This document shows, piece after piece, positions 24,356 through 32,020 of a DNA stretch of 64,000 nucleotides. The notes under the pieces are model-generated. The model worked only from the letters and a program-made list of their open reading frames with translations. It searched no databases and was not told where the DNA came from. The position numbers and the translations under genes were made by a program. Origin of the DNA: Amnibacterium endophyticum (GTDB lineage: Bacteria > Actinomycetota > Actinomycetes > Actinomycetales > Microbacteriaceae); NCBI RefSeq assembly GCF_042680685.1, contig NZ_JBHUEA010000003.1:171203-235202 (forward strand). Direction: 5' to 3'. Within the stretch, counting starts at the first letter, position 1. Each line of letters begins with the position of its first letter.

Positions 24356-25642
24356 ATGCCCGCAGTCGTGCTGATCGGTGCCCAGTGGGGCGACGAGGGG
24401 AAGGGCAAGGCGACCGACCTGCTCGCCGGCCGCGTCGACCACGTCGTCAAGTTCAACGGCGGCAACAACGCCGGCCACACCGTCGTGATCGGCGACAAGA
24501 AGTTCGCCCTCCACCTGCTGCCCTCCGGGATCCTCAGCCCCGGCGTCGTCCCGGTCATCGCGAACGGCACGGTCATCGACCTCGAGGTGCTCTTCCACGA
24601 GCTGGAGGCGCTCACCGCCCGCGGTGTCGACGTCTCCCGGCTGCGGGTCTCCGCGAACGCGCACGTGATCACGCAGTACCACCGCACCCTCGACAAGGTG
24701 ACGGAGCGGTTCCTCGGCAAGCGCCAGATCGGCACGACCGGCCGCGGCATCGGCCCGACCTACGCCGACAAGATCAACCGCATCGGGGTCCGCGTGCAGG
24801 ACCTGTTCGACGAGGGGATCCTGCGCCAGAAGGTCGAGGGCGCCCTCGACCTGAAGAACCACCTGCTGCTCAAGATCTACAACCGCCGCGCCATCACGGT
24901 CGACGAGGTGGTGGACGACCTGCTGCAGTACGTCGAGCGGCTGCGGCCGATGGTCGCGGACACCTCGCTCGAGCTGAACCGGGCGCTCGACGAGGGCCGC
25001 ACCGTCCTGTTCGAGGGCGGCCAGGCGACGATGCTCGACATCGACCACGGCACGTACCCGTTCGTCACCTCGTCGAGCGCGACGAGCGGCGGCGCCGCGA
25101 CCGGGTCCGGCGTCGCGCCGACCCGCATCGGGCGGGTGATCGCGGTCGCGAAGGCGTACACGACGCGGGTGGGCGCGGGCCCGTTCCCGACGGAGCTGTT
25201 CGACGAGTCCGGCGACTTCCTCCGCTCCCGCGGCTTCGAGTTCGGCACCACCACGGGGCGTCCGCGCCGCTGCGGCTGGTTCGACGCCCCGATCGCCCGG
25301 TACGCGCAGCGGATCAACGGCGTCACCGACTTCGTGCTGACGAAGCTCGACGTGCTGACGGGGCTCGAGCGGATCCCGGTCTGCGTCGGCTACGAGGTCG
25401 ACGGCCGCCGCCTCGACGAGGTGCCGGTGAGCCAGAGCGACTTCCACCACGCGAAGCCGGTGTACGAGGAGCTCCCGGGCTGGAGCGAGGACATCACCGG
25501 CGTCCGCGAGTTCGACGACCTGCCGAAGGCGGCGCAGGAGTACGTGCTCGCGGTCGAGCGGATGATCAACGCTCCGATCTCGGTGATCGGCGTGGGCCCC
25601 GCCCGCGACGGCGTGATCGTCCGCCGCGACCTGCTCGGCTGA
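24356..25642 (+). CDS. purA: Adenylosuccinate synthetase
   Basis: 428 aa, the family's usual length. The GTP-binding P-loop is GAQWGDEGKGKATDLL at the N-terminus, followed by KFNGGNNAGHTVV (IMP site), GTTGRGIGPTYADKINRIG, FEGGQATMLDIDHGTYPFVT and the C-terminal VLTKLDVLTG. It joins IMP and aspartate with GTP to give adenylosuccinate, the first step from IMP to AMP. ATG 24356 follows GGAAAGGA by 8 nt. A TAGGGT box at 24322-24327 gives a short leader. The other pur genes begin 16 kb downstream. Confidence 0.98.
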   Translation: MPAVVLIGAQWGDEGKGKATDLLAGRVDHVVKFNGGNNAGHTVVIGDKKFALHLLPSGILSPGVVPVIANGTVIDLEVLFHELEALTARGVDVSRLRVSANAHVITQYHRTLDKVTERFLGKRQIGTTGRGIGPTYADKINRIGVRVQDLFDEGILRQKVEGALDLKNHLLLKIYNRRAITVDEVVDDLLQYVERLRPMVADTSLELNRALDEGRTVLFEGGQATMLDIDHGTYPFVTSSSATSGGAATGSGVAPTRIGRVIAVAKAYTTRVGAGPFPTELFDESGDFLRSRGFEFGTTTGRPRRCGWFDAPIARYAQRINGVTDFVLTKLDVLTGLERIPVCVGYEVDGRRLDEVPVSQSDFHHAKPVYEELPGWSEDITGVREFDDLPKAAQEYVLAVERMINAPISVIGVGPARDGVIVRRDLLG

Positions 25643-25701
25643 GCCGCCGCGCGTCTTCGCCCTCCGGGCGGCTTCCCGGCGTGGGCGGTGAGAGTGGTCG
25701 C

Positions 25702-26664
25702 ATGCGCATCGTGATCATCGGGGCGACGGGGCACGTCGGCGGGTACCTGGTGCCGCGGCTGGTCGAGGCGGGGCACGACGTGGTCGCGATCAGCCGGGGG
25801 CGGCGGGAGCCGTACCGGGAGGACCCGGCGTGGGAGCGCGTGGAGCGGCTCGCGGTCAACCGGGACGCGGAGGACGCGGACGGCGTCTTCGGGCGGCGCG
25901 TCGCGGATCTCGGCGCCGACGTCGTGATCGACATGGTCTGCTTCACCGAGGAGTCGGCGCGGCAGCTGCTCGACGCGATCCGCGGCACCGGTGCGCGCCT
26001 GCTGATGTGCGGCACGATCTGGGTGCACGGCACGACGACCGCAGTCCCGGCGCTCGAGCACGAGGACCGCGACGCCTGGGGCGACTACGGCGTCGGCAAG
26101 AAGGCGATCGAGGACCTGGTGCTCGCCGAGGCGGGCCGGCCCGACGGCGTCGGCGCCCAGGTGCTCCACCCCGGGCACATCAGCGGCCCGGGCTGGGGCG
26201 TCATCACGCCGGCGGGCAACCTCGACCCCGAGGTGTGGCGTCGCCTCGCGACGGGGGAGCCGGTGCTGCTGCCGGGGCAGGGCCTCGAGACGCTGCACCA
26301 CGTGCACGCCGACGACGTGGCGCAGGCGTTCCAGCTGGCGGCCGAGCGCCCCGACGCGGACGGCCGGGCGTTCCACGTGGTGTCGGCGCGGGCGCTGACG
26401 CTGCGCGGCTACGCGGAGGCCGCCGCGGCCTGGTGGGGGAGGGAGGCGGTGCTGGAGCACGCCGACCTCGACGCGGTCGTCGCGGCCTACGGCGGGCACG
26501 GCGACGCGACCCGTGAGCACGTGGCCCGCAGCCACTCGATGTCGATCGACGCGGCGCGGGAGCACCTCGGCTACGCGCCGCGCCACACGTCGCTCGACGC
26601 CGCGCGCGAGGCGGTCGCCTGGCTGGCCGCGCAGGAGGGCTCCGGCGTCCCGCCCCTGCCCTGA
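25702..26664 (+). CDS. NAD-dependent epimerase/dehydratase family protein
   Basis: 320 aa, extended short-chain dehydrogenase fold. The NAD(P)-binding motif GATGHVGGYL (residues 7-16) is intact. The catalytic Tyr-x3-Lys is YGVGKKAIE (WGDYGVGKK, near residue 134-138), and LHHVHADDVAQAF matches the family. It probably oxidises, reduces or epimerises a nucleotide sugar or similar substrate. It stands between purA and a repeat element with no clear pathway partner. Confidence 0.88.
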   Translation: MRIVIIGATGHVGGYLVPRLVEAGHDVVAISRGRREPYREDPAWERVERLAVNRDAEDADGVFGRRVADLGADVVIDMVCFTEESARQLLDAIRGTGARLLMCGTIWVHGTTTAVPALEHEDRDAWGDYGVGKKAIEDLVLAEAGRPDGVGAQVLHPGHISGPGWGVITPAGNLDPEVWRRLATGEPVLLPGQGLETLHHVHADDVAQAFQLAAERPDADGRAFHVVSARALTLRGYAEAAAAWWGREAVLEHADLDAVVAAYGGHGDATREHVARSHSMSIDAAREHLGYAPRHTSLDAAREAVAWLAAQEGSGVPPLP

Positions 26665-26672
26665 TCGCGTCC

Positions 26673-26775
26673 CTCGCGGATCCGCAGTTCCTTCGCGGAT
26701 CCGCAGTTCCGGATCGACACGCCGCCTTGCCAGATCGATCCGCGGCGTGTCAGCGAAGAGATGCGGATCCGCGAG
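26673..26775. repeat. Palindromic element, copy B
   Basis: Ends CTCGCGGATCCGCA (26673-26686) and TGCGGATCCGCGAG (26762-26775) are perfect inverted repeats; the left end is partly duplicated (TCGCGGATCCGCAGTTCC again at 26693-26710). Inside, GACACGCCGC (26716-26725) pairs with GCGGCGTGTC (26742-26751). It lies between the epimerase stop and the chorismate mutase promoter. Copies A and C are at 14101-14184 and 55801-55900. Confidence 0.78.
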
Positions 26776-26782
26776 ACCCCCG

Positions 26783-26788
26783 TAGGGT
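26783..26788 (+). promoter_or_regulatory. -10 box TAGGGT, leaderless promoter of chorismate mutase
   Basis: TAGGGT is followed by 6 nt and ATG 26795. It begins 7 bp after the end of repeat element B. Confidence 0.6.
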
Positions 26789-26794
26789 CGAGGC

Positions 26795-27115
26795 ATGACG
26801 GACGTCGCCGCGACCGCCGAGGGCGCCGAGGTGCTGGGCGAGCTGACCGCGCTGCGCGGCAGCATCGACAACATCGACGCCGCGCTGGTGCACCTGCTCG
26901 CCGAGCGCTTCAAGTTCACGCAGCAGGTCGGGCGGCTGAAGGCCGCGGCGGGTCTGCCGGCCGCGGACCCGGACCGGGAGCGGCAGCAGGTCGCGCGGCT
27001 GCGGGCCCTCGCGGAGGACGCCCACCTCGACCCCGCCTTCGCGGAGGCGTTCCTCGCCTTCATCGTCGCGGAGGTCATCCACCACCACGAGCGCCTGGCG
27101 GACGATCACCGCTGA
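26795..27115 (+). CDS. Chorismate mutase, AroQ class
   Basis: 106 aa, all helical, typical of monofunctional AroQ mutases. LRGSIDNIDAALVHLLAERFKFTQQVGRLK contains the conserved R (in LRGSIDNIDAAL), R38-like Arg and Lys of the active site; the DPDRERQQVARLR segment follows. It converts chorismate to prephenate for phenylalanine and tyrosine. Cytoplasmic; no other aromatic-pathway gene is adjacent. Confidence 0.92.
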   Translation: MTDVAATAEGAEVLGELTALRGSIDNIDAALVHLLAERFKFTQQVGRLKAAAGLPAADPDRERQQVARLRALAEDAHLDPAFAEAFLAFIVAEVIHHHERLADDHR

Positions 27116-27118
27116 GGG

Positions 27119-27799
27119 TCAGGTCGGCGACTGCTCCAGCCAGTGGTCGACGCTGCGGTGGTCGGGCCGGAAGCCGTGCCGGGCGCCCCAGATGACCGCT
27201 TCGACCCGGTTCGAGACCCCGATCTTGCGGTAGGCCGCGCGGATGTGGGTCTTGACGGTGTTCGGGCTCAGGTGCACGAGTTCGGCGATATCGGCGTTCG
27301 AGAGGCCCTGCGCGATGAAGGCGAGGATCTCGGACTCGCGGTCCGTCACGCCCTCGGCGCGTCCCGGCCAGTCGAGGCCGTCCGCCCTCGTCCGGCGCGT
27401 CTCGGACCTGCCGACGACGAGCTCGCCTGCGGCGATCTGCTGCAGGGCGTCGACCAGCTCGGACGCGGCGAGGCTCTTCGCCAGGTAGCCGCGGGCGCCG
27501 GCCTCGAGCGAGGCGTCGATCTGCTGCTGCCGCATGTCCCACGTGTACACCGCGACGTGATGGTTCATGGGGTTGTCGACCATGCGGGCGACCGCGTGCG
27601 CCTCGGGCTCGCGCTGCGCGAAGGCGTCGAGCAGCGCGACGTCCACGGGTTCGTCGACGCGCGCGTGCACGCCGATCTCGACGATCTCGACACGGTCGGC
27701 GTACCGCTCGAGCATGCGGCCGAGGCCGGCGAGGACGACCTCGTAGTCGTCGATCAGCGCCACGCGGATCGGGCCGCGCCTCCCTGAGTGTCCGCTCAC
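27119..27799 (-). CDS. Orphan LuxR/NarL family response regulator
   Basis: 226 aa from GTG 27799. The receiver domain has LIDDYEVVLAGL, phosphoacceptor Asp in ALLDAF (about residue 56) and Lys in LAKSL; the C-terminal LuxR domain has VTDRESEILAFIAQGLSNADI and LSPNTVKTHIRAAYRKIG. No histidine kinase is adjacent. It is divergent from the rhodopsin operon across 164 bp, so control of that operon is possible but not shown. Confidence 0.9.
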   Translation of the reverse strand: MSGHSGRRGPIRVALIDDYEVVLAGLGRMLERYADRVEIVEIGVHARVDEPVDVALLDAFAQREPEAHAVARMVDNPMNHHVAVYTWDMRQQQIDASLEAGARGYLAKSLAASELVDALQQIAAGELVVGRSETRRTRADGLDWPGRAEGVTDRESEILAFIAQGLSNADIAELVHLSPNTVKTHIRAAYRKIGVSNRVEAVIWGARHGFRPDHRSVDHWLEQSPT

Positions 27800-27963
27800 A
27801 GCCCGACCCTCTCACCCCTGCGGGTGATGTTCATCCCCCCGGCGGGTGGTTTCGTGTCCGCCGGTTGTGGTCGGCCCATGCGCAGACCGTACCCAGCGGT
27901 ACTTCGAGTTCTTCGGGGTGCGTTCTCAGCGGCCGGTCGGAGACCGGTGGAAAGGTTGACTCC

Positions 27964-28899
27964 ATGCAACAAATTGTTCAGGGACCGTTCTGGGCGGCCT
28001 CGCTCGATCAGGGCCAGCGGGTGGTGATCTACTACTTCCTCGTCATCGCGGGGCTCGCGCTGCTGGCGCAGTTCGTGCGCACCTGGACCGGGATGAAGGA
28101 GGTCGGCACCAAGTACCGGCCCGCCATGTTCGCGAGCCTCGGCGTCACCGGCGTCGCGTTCCTCTCCTACGTCGTGCTGACGATCAAGTTCGACCTCGGC
28201 TACACTCAGAGCGGCGGCAGCGCCGACGGGACCGGGGCGATGTGGACGCCGACGAAGGACGCCATCTGGTCCTGGGCGCCCCGCTACATGGACTGGTCGA
28301 TCACGGTGCCGCTGCTGATGGTGCAGCTCGTGGTCGTCTCCAGCCTGGTCGGCGCGGCCGCGACGAAGTTCCGCACGATCGCCATGGCGAGCGCCTGGCT
28401 GATGATCTTCACCGGCTTCATCGGCGGCGTCGCGATCGACAACGGCGGCAGCGTGCCCGCGCTCGCCATCTGGGGCGTCATCAGCGGGATCTTCATGGTG
28501 ATCCTCTACGTCGTCATCATCACGATGATCGTGCTCGCGCGCCGCAACCTCTCGGCGCCGGTGTCGCGGACCTACCTGCTCGCGGCCGTGCTGCTGATGG
28601 TGATCTGGTTCGCCTACCCGATCGTGTTCGGCCTGCAGGGCCTCGCGGTCAGCGGCGGGCTCACCGTCGCGGCGCAGGTGATCCTGTCCGTCGCCGACAT
28701 CATCGCGAAGGTCGGCTTCGGCGCGCTGATCCACAAGATCGCGCTGCAGCGCACCGCGGAGGACGTCGACGCGGGCGAGGACGTGCACGACGAGTCCATC
28801 TACATCTCGGGCGCCAAGGAGTCGGCGGCGGTCCTGCCGCCGACCGCGGCGACCACGGTCGGGACGGGCGCCACGGGCGCCCGCGGCCGCCGGGCATGA
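27964..28899 (+). CDS. Microbial rhodopsin (type 1), proton-pump-like with DTQ motif
   Basis: 311 aa with seven membrane helices and a 50-residue polar C-terminal tail. Helix C is PRYMDWSITVPLLMVQL: R107, D110 (counter-ion, bR D85), T114 (bR T89) and Q121 in place of the proton donor (bR D96, proteorhodopsin E108). Leu118 at the proteorhodopsin 105 position suggests green absorption. Helix G is VADIIAKVGFG with D245 and retinal-binding K249. In helix B, VTGVAFLSY puts Ser68 where proteorhodopsin has His75. ATG 27964 follows GGAAAGG. The next two genes make retinal. The D-T pair suggests outward H+ pumping, but the missing donor could mean slow turnover or sensing. Confidence 0.95.
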   Translation: MQQIVQGPFWAASLDQGQRVVIYYFLVIAGLALLAQFVRTWTGMKEVGTKYRPAMFASLGVTGVAFLSYVVLTIKFDLGYTQSGGSADGTGAMWTPTKDAIWSWAPRYMDWSITVPLLMVQLVVVSSLVGAAATKFRTIAMASAWLMIFTGFIGGVAIDNGGSVPALAIWGVISGIFMVILYVVIITMIVLARRNLSAPVSRTYLLAAVLLMVIWFAYPIVFGLQGLAVSGGLTVAAQVILSVADIIAKVGFGALIHKIALQRTAEDVDAGEDVHDESIYISGAKESAAVLPPTAATTVGTGATGARGRRA

Positions 28900-30134
28900 G
28901 CCGCCGGCCGGGACGACCCGACCTGGTCCGGACGTCCCGGCCGGTCCGCCGCACGCAGCCCGTCGACACGGGCCGCGTGCGGCGGCGCGCCATCGACCTC
29001 GCAGCCGACGCCGCGACCACCGTGGTCGTCGGCGGCGGCTGCGCGGGGCTCGCCCTCGGGGTCGCGCTCGCGGAGCGCGGCGTGCCGGTCGTCGTGGCCG
29101 ACGAGCGCCCGCCCGGTCGCGACGGCCGCACCTGGTGCCACTGGGACACGGGCGAGTCGCTGCTGCCCGAGGCGTCGACCCGCGCCTGGGACCGCTGGGA
29201 GGTCCGCGCGGGAGGCGCCGCCGTCGTCGCCGCCGACCCCGCGCACCCCTACCGCCTCGTGCGGGCGCACGACTACCGCGCCGCAGCCGCGGCCCGCCTC
29301 GCCGCGGCCTCCGCCGGTGCGCTGCGCACGGGGGTGCGCGTCGAGGACGTGCCCGAGCACTTGAGGCACGGCGACCCGCTCGTGGTCGACGCGCGCGGGC
29401 CGCTGCCGGCAGCGCCCGTCCCGCCGGGCAGGACCGTGCTGCACCAGCGCTTCGTCGGCCGGTGGGTCCGCACCGCCCGGCCCGTCTTCGACGACGGCGT
29501 CGTCACGCTGATGGACTTCGACCGCACCGCGCCCGGCGAGGACGTGCGCTTCTTCTACGTGCTGCCGGTCGCCCCCGACCTCGCGCTCGTGGAGTGCACC
29601 GTCTTCGCCCGCGACCGCCGACGGCCCCTCGGGCTCCGCGACCGCGTCGACGCGTACGTGCACGAGCGCTGGGGGCTCGAGGCGGGGGAGTGGACCGTGG
29701 AGGGCGAGGAGGCCGGGTCGATCCCGATGACCGACGCGCCGCCTCCGCCGCAGGTCGACGGCGCACCGCTGTTCGGCGTGCGCGCCGGCCTGACGCGGCC
29801 GAGCAGCGGCTACGCCTACACCCGGATCCAGCGCGCCGCCCGCGACGCCGCGGCGGCGATCGCGCGCGGCGAGGCGCCGGCGACCCCGCGGGACCGCCCG
29901 CGCACGCGGCTGCTCGACGCGGTGTTCCTGCGCTTCCTCCGCGACCGGCCTGAGCTCGCCGGCGACGTCTTCGTCGCCATGTTCGCGAAGCTGCCCGGGC
30001 CGCTCACCGTCCGCTTCCTCACGGAGCGCTCGAGCCCCGTCGACGACCTGCGGATGGTGCTCGCGCTGCCGAAGGTCCCGTTCCTGCGCGCCGCGGCCGC
30101 GACCGCCCGCGAGCGCGTGCTCCACCGCTCGTGA
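28896..30134 (+). CDS. crtY: Lycopene cyclase (CrtY/CrtL type)
   Basis: 412 aa from ATG 28896 (ATGA overlap with the rhodopsin stop). The FAD dinucleotide motif is VVVGGGCAGLALGVALAERG (about residues 45-64), followed by DERPPGRDGRTWCHWD, typical of lycopene beta-cyclases. FMDF-like LMDFDRT, SIPMTD and the SSGYAYTRIQ segment also match the CrtL/CrtY family. It cyclises lycopene to beta-carotene, the substrate of the next gene. The first 35 residues are Arg-rich and poorly conserved, so a later start is possible. Confidence 0.9.
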   Translation: MSRRPGRPDLVRTSRPVRRTQPVDTGRVRRRAIDLAADAATTVVVGGGCAGLALGVALAERGVPVVVADERPPGRDGRTWCHWDTGESLLPEASTRAWDRWEVRAGGAAVVAADPAHPYRLVRAHDYRAAAAARLAAASAGALRTGVRVEDVPEHLRHGDPLVVDARGPLPAAPVPPGRTVLHQRFVGRWVRTARPVFDDGVVTLMDFDRTAPGEDVRFFYVLPVAPDLALVECTVFARDRRRPLGLRDRVDAYVHERWGLEAGEWTVEGEEAGSIPMTDAPPPPQVDGAPLFGVRAGLTRPSSGYAYTRIQRAARDAAAAIARGEAPATPRDRPRTRLLDAVFLRFLRDRPELAGDVFVAMFAKLPGPLTVRFLTERSSPVDDLRMVLALPKVPFLRAAAATARERVLHRS

Positions 30135-31150
30135 CCGCGGCGCTCGCCCCCCGCACCAGGCCGACGCTGCCCGGCACGCTGGAGCGCGGGCTGCTCGCCC
30201 CGACCACCGCGGTCTTCCTCGCCGTGGCCGCCGGCTTCGTCGTGCTCGACGCGGCGGGCGTCGTCGTGCCGCCGGCCGTGCAGGCCGTGCCCTTCGCCGC
30301 GAGCGTGCTGCTGTTCGGGCTGCCGCACGGTGCGCTCGACCACCTCGTGCCCGCGCGGCTCGACCGCCGCATCGGCGTCGCCCGCTCGATCGCCACCGTC
30401 GTGCTGCTCTACGCCGTGCTCGGCGGCGCGACCGCGCTGCTCTGGGCCCTGGCGCCGCTGCCCGCGTTCATCGTGTTCATCGGCGTCACCTGGTTCCACT
30501 GGGGCCAGGGCGACCTCTGGGTGGACCGCGCCCTGCGCGGCGCCCGCGCCTCCCGCCTCGACGGCGCGCTCACGGTGGCGGTCCGGGGAGCCCTGCCCAT
30601 GCTCGTCCCGCTCGTCGCGCACCCGGCCGACTACCTCGGCGTCGTGTCGGGGACGACGCGGCTCATCGACCCCGCGAGCGGCGGCCCCGGCTCGGTCGCT
30701 CCCGCCCTCCGGGTCGGCCTCGCCGCCGCGCTCCTGCTGCTCGTCGTCGCGCACCTGCTCGTCCGTCGGCGGGTCGGGGGCCCCGTCCGCGCCGCAGCCG
30801 CGGAGATCGCGGTGCTCGCCCTCTTCTTCGCCGCCGTCCCGCCCGTGCTCGCCGTCGGCCTGTACTTCACGTTCTGGCACGCGGTCCGCCACATCGTCCG
30901 GCTGGAGCTCCTCGAGCCCGGCGGGGCGGAGGGGCTGGCTCGGGGGCGGCTGCTCGCGCCGTTCGGGCGGTTCATGCGCGACGCCTGGCCGGTGACGCTC
31001 GCCGCGGTCCTGCTGCTGGCGGGCCTCGCGCTCGTGCTCCACGACGCCGGGCTCGGCACCTACCTCGTGCTCATCGCCGCGCTGACCACGCCGCACACCG
31101 TGATCGTGACGTGGATGGACCGGGTCGGGCTGCGCGCCCGTCGCGGCTGA
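30131..31150 (+). CDS. blh: Beta-carotene 15,15'-dioxygenase, Brp/Blh family
   Basis: 339 aa with about eight to ten membrane helices, GTG 30131 overlapping the cyclase stop. All four histidine motifs of the iron-dependent Brp/Blh family are present: GLPHGALDH, WFHWGQGD, FWHAVRHIVR and TTPHTVIV. It cleaves beta-carotene centrally to two retinal molecules, which completes the rhodopsin. The three-gene order rhodopsin-cyclase-dioxygenase gives retinal supply at the site of opsin synthesis. Genes for lycopene synthesis (crtE, crtB, crtI) must lie elsewhere. Confidence 0.94.
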   Translation: MTAALAPRTRPTLPGTLERGLLAPTTAVFLAVAAGFVVLDAAGVVVPPAVQAVPFAASVLLFGLPHGALDHLVPARLDRRIGVARSIATVVLLYAVLGGATALLWALAPLPAFIVFIGVTWFHWGQGDLWVDRALRGARASRLDGALTVAVRGALPMLVPLVAHPADYLGVVSGTTRLIDPASGGPGSVAPALRVGLAAALLLLVVAHLLVRRRVGGPVRAAAAEIAVLALFFAAVPPVLAVGLYFTFWHAVRHIVRLELLEPGGAEGLARGRLLAPFGRFMRDAWPVTLAAVLLLAGLALVLHDAGLGTYLVLIAALTTPHTVIVTWMDRVGLRARRG

Positions 31151-31162
31151 CCTCGCCGGACG

Positions 31163-31927
31163 TCAGGCCTGCGCCTTGAGGACGTCGACCTCGGCCCCGG
31201 GCATGAACGGGTCGAAGCCGTGCGCGAGCAGCCACCGGACGGCGATCAGCGAGCGCAGCGACCACCACGCGCGGACGACGTCTGCGTCGGCGCCGCCGTA
31301 GCCCTCGAGGACCGAGGCCAGGCGCTCCTCGTGGCCGAGGGTGAGCACGGCGAGGTCGGCGTTCGCGTCGCCGACCCCCGCGCCCGACCAGTCGATGACC
31401 CCGGTGACGCGGTCGCCCTCGACGAAGACGTGCTCGAGCTGCAGGTCCCCGTGGGCGAAGACCGGCCGCCAGGCGCGCAGCGCCGCGGCGGCGCGCTCGC
31501 GGTTCGCCGCGACCAGCGCGGCCGGCAGGACGCGCTCCTCGACCAGGGCGGCGCACTCCGCGTCCAGCCGGGCCGCGGTCTCGGCTCGGGTGGCGCCGGA
31601 CCACGCGGGCAGCGGCGCGTCGTGCAGCGCCCGGACCGCCGCACCCGTCGCCCGCCAGGCCGCGTCGGACGCGGGCGAGGGCGCTCCCAGGCGACCGAGC
31701 GCGGTGCCCGGCACCGCGGTCAGCGCGAGGACCGGGGAGCGGCGCCAGGCGATGCGGGGCACGGGCACCGGCGCGAGCGCCATGGCCGCGACCTCGCGAT
31801 CGATGCCCGCGTCGTCCGGGTCCACCTTCAGGAACAGGTCGCCGACCCGCAGCGTCGCCCGCGCGCGGTGCACGACGACCACCTCCACGTCCGTCACGTG
31901 CTGCAGGGTCGCTGCTCCGGCTGGCAC
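31163..31927 (-). CDS. Aminoglycoside phosphotransferase family kinase
   Basis: 254 aa, protein-kinase-like APH fold. The catalytic loop is AHGDLQLEHVFV: the HGD Asp is present, but the usual metal-binding Asn (HGDLxxxN) is His, a variant found in this subfamily. The following GVIDWSGAGVGDANADLA holds the DFG-equivalent Asp. The substrate may be a small molecule or an antibiotic; nothing here points to a resistance cassette. It is convergent with blh, 12 bp apart. Confidence 0.83.
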   Translation of the reverse strand: MPAGAATLQHVTDVEVVVVHRARATLRVGDLFLKVDPDDAGIDREVAAMALAPVPVPRIAWRRSPVLALTAVPGTALGRLGAPSPASDAAWRATGAAVRALHDAPLPAWSGATRAETAARLDAECAALVEERVLPAALVAANRERAAAALRAWRPVFAHGDLQLEHVFVEGDRVTGVIDWSGAGVGDANADLAVLTLGHEERLASVLEGYGGADADVVRAWWSLRSLIAVRWLLAHGFDPFMPGAEVDVLKAQA

Positions 31928-32020
31928 GGCGCTGACGGGGCCCCCGCTCGCGCGCCCCCGGGAGGGGCATCACCGCATCGGGGGCTGCAACGCGTGCACG
32001 ATCCGGCGTTCGATCACCTC

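Noticed and set aside
24338..24356. Regulatory hairpin hiding the purA ribosome site (AGGA...TCCT)
   Set aside because: Only four or five pairs with a short loop, too weak to support.
31163..31927. Antibiotic-resistance aminoglycoside kinase
   Set aside because: The general APH family covers many small-molecule kinases, and there is no mobile-element context or recognised resistance-gene similarity.
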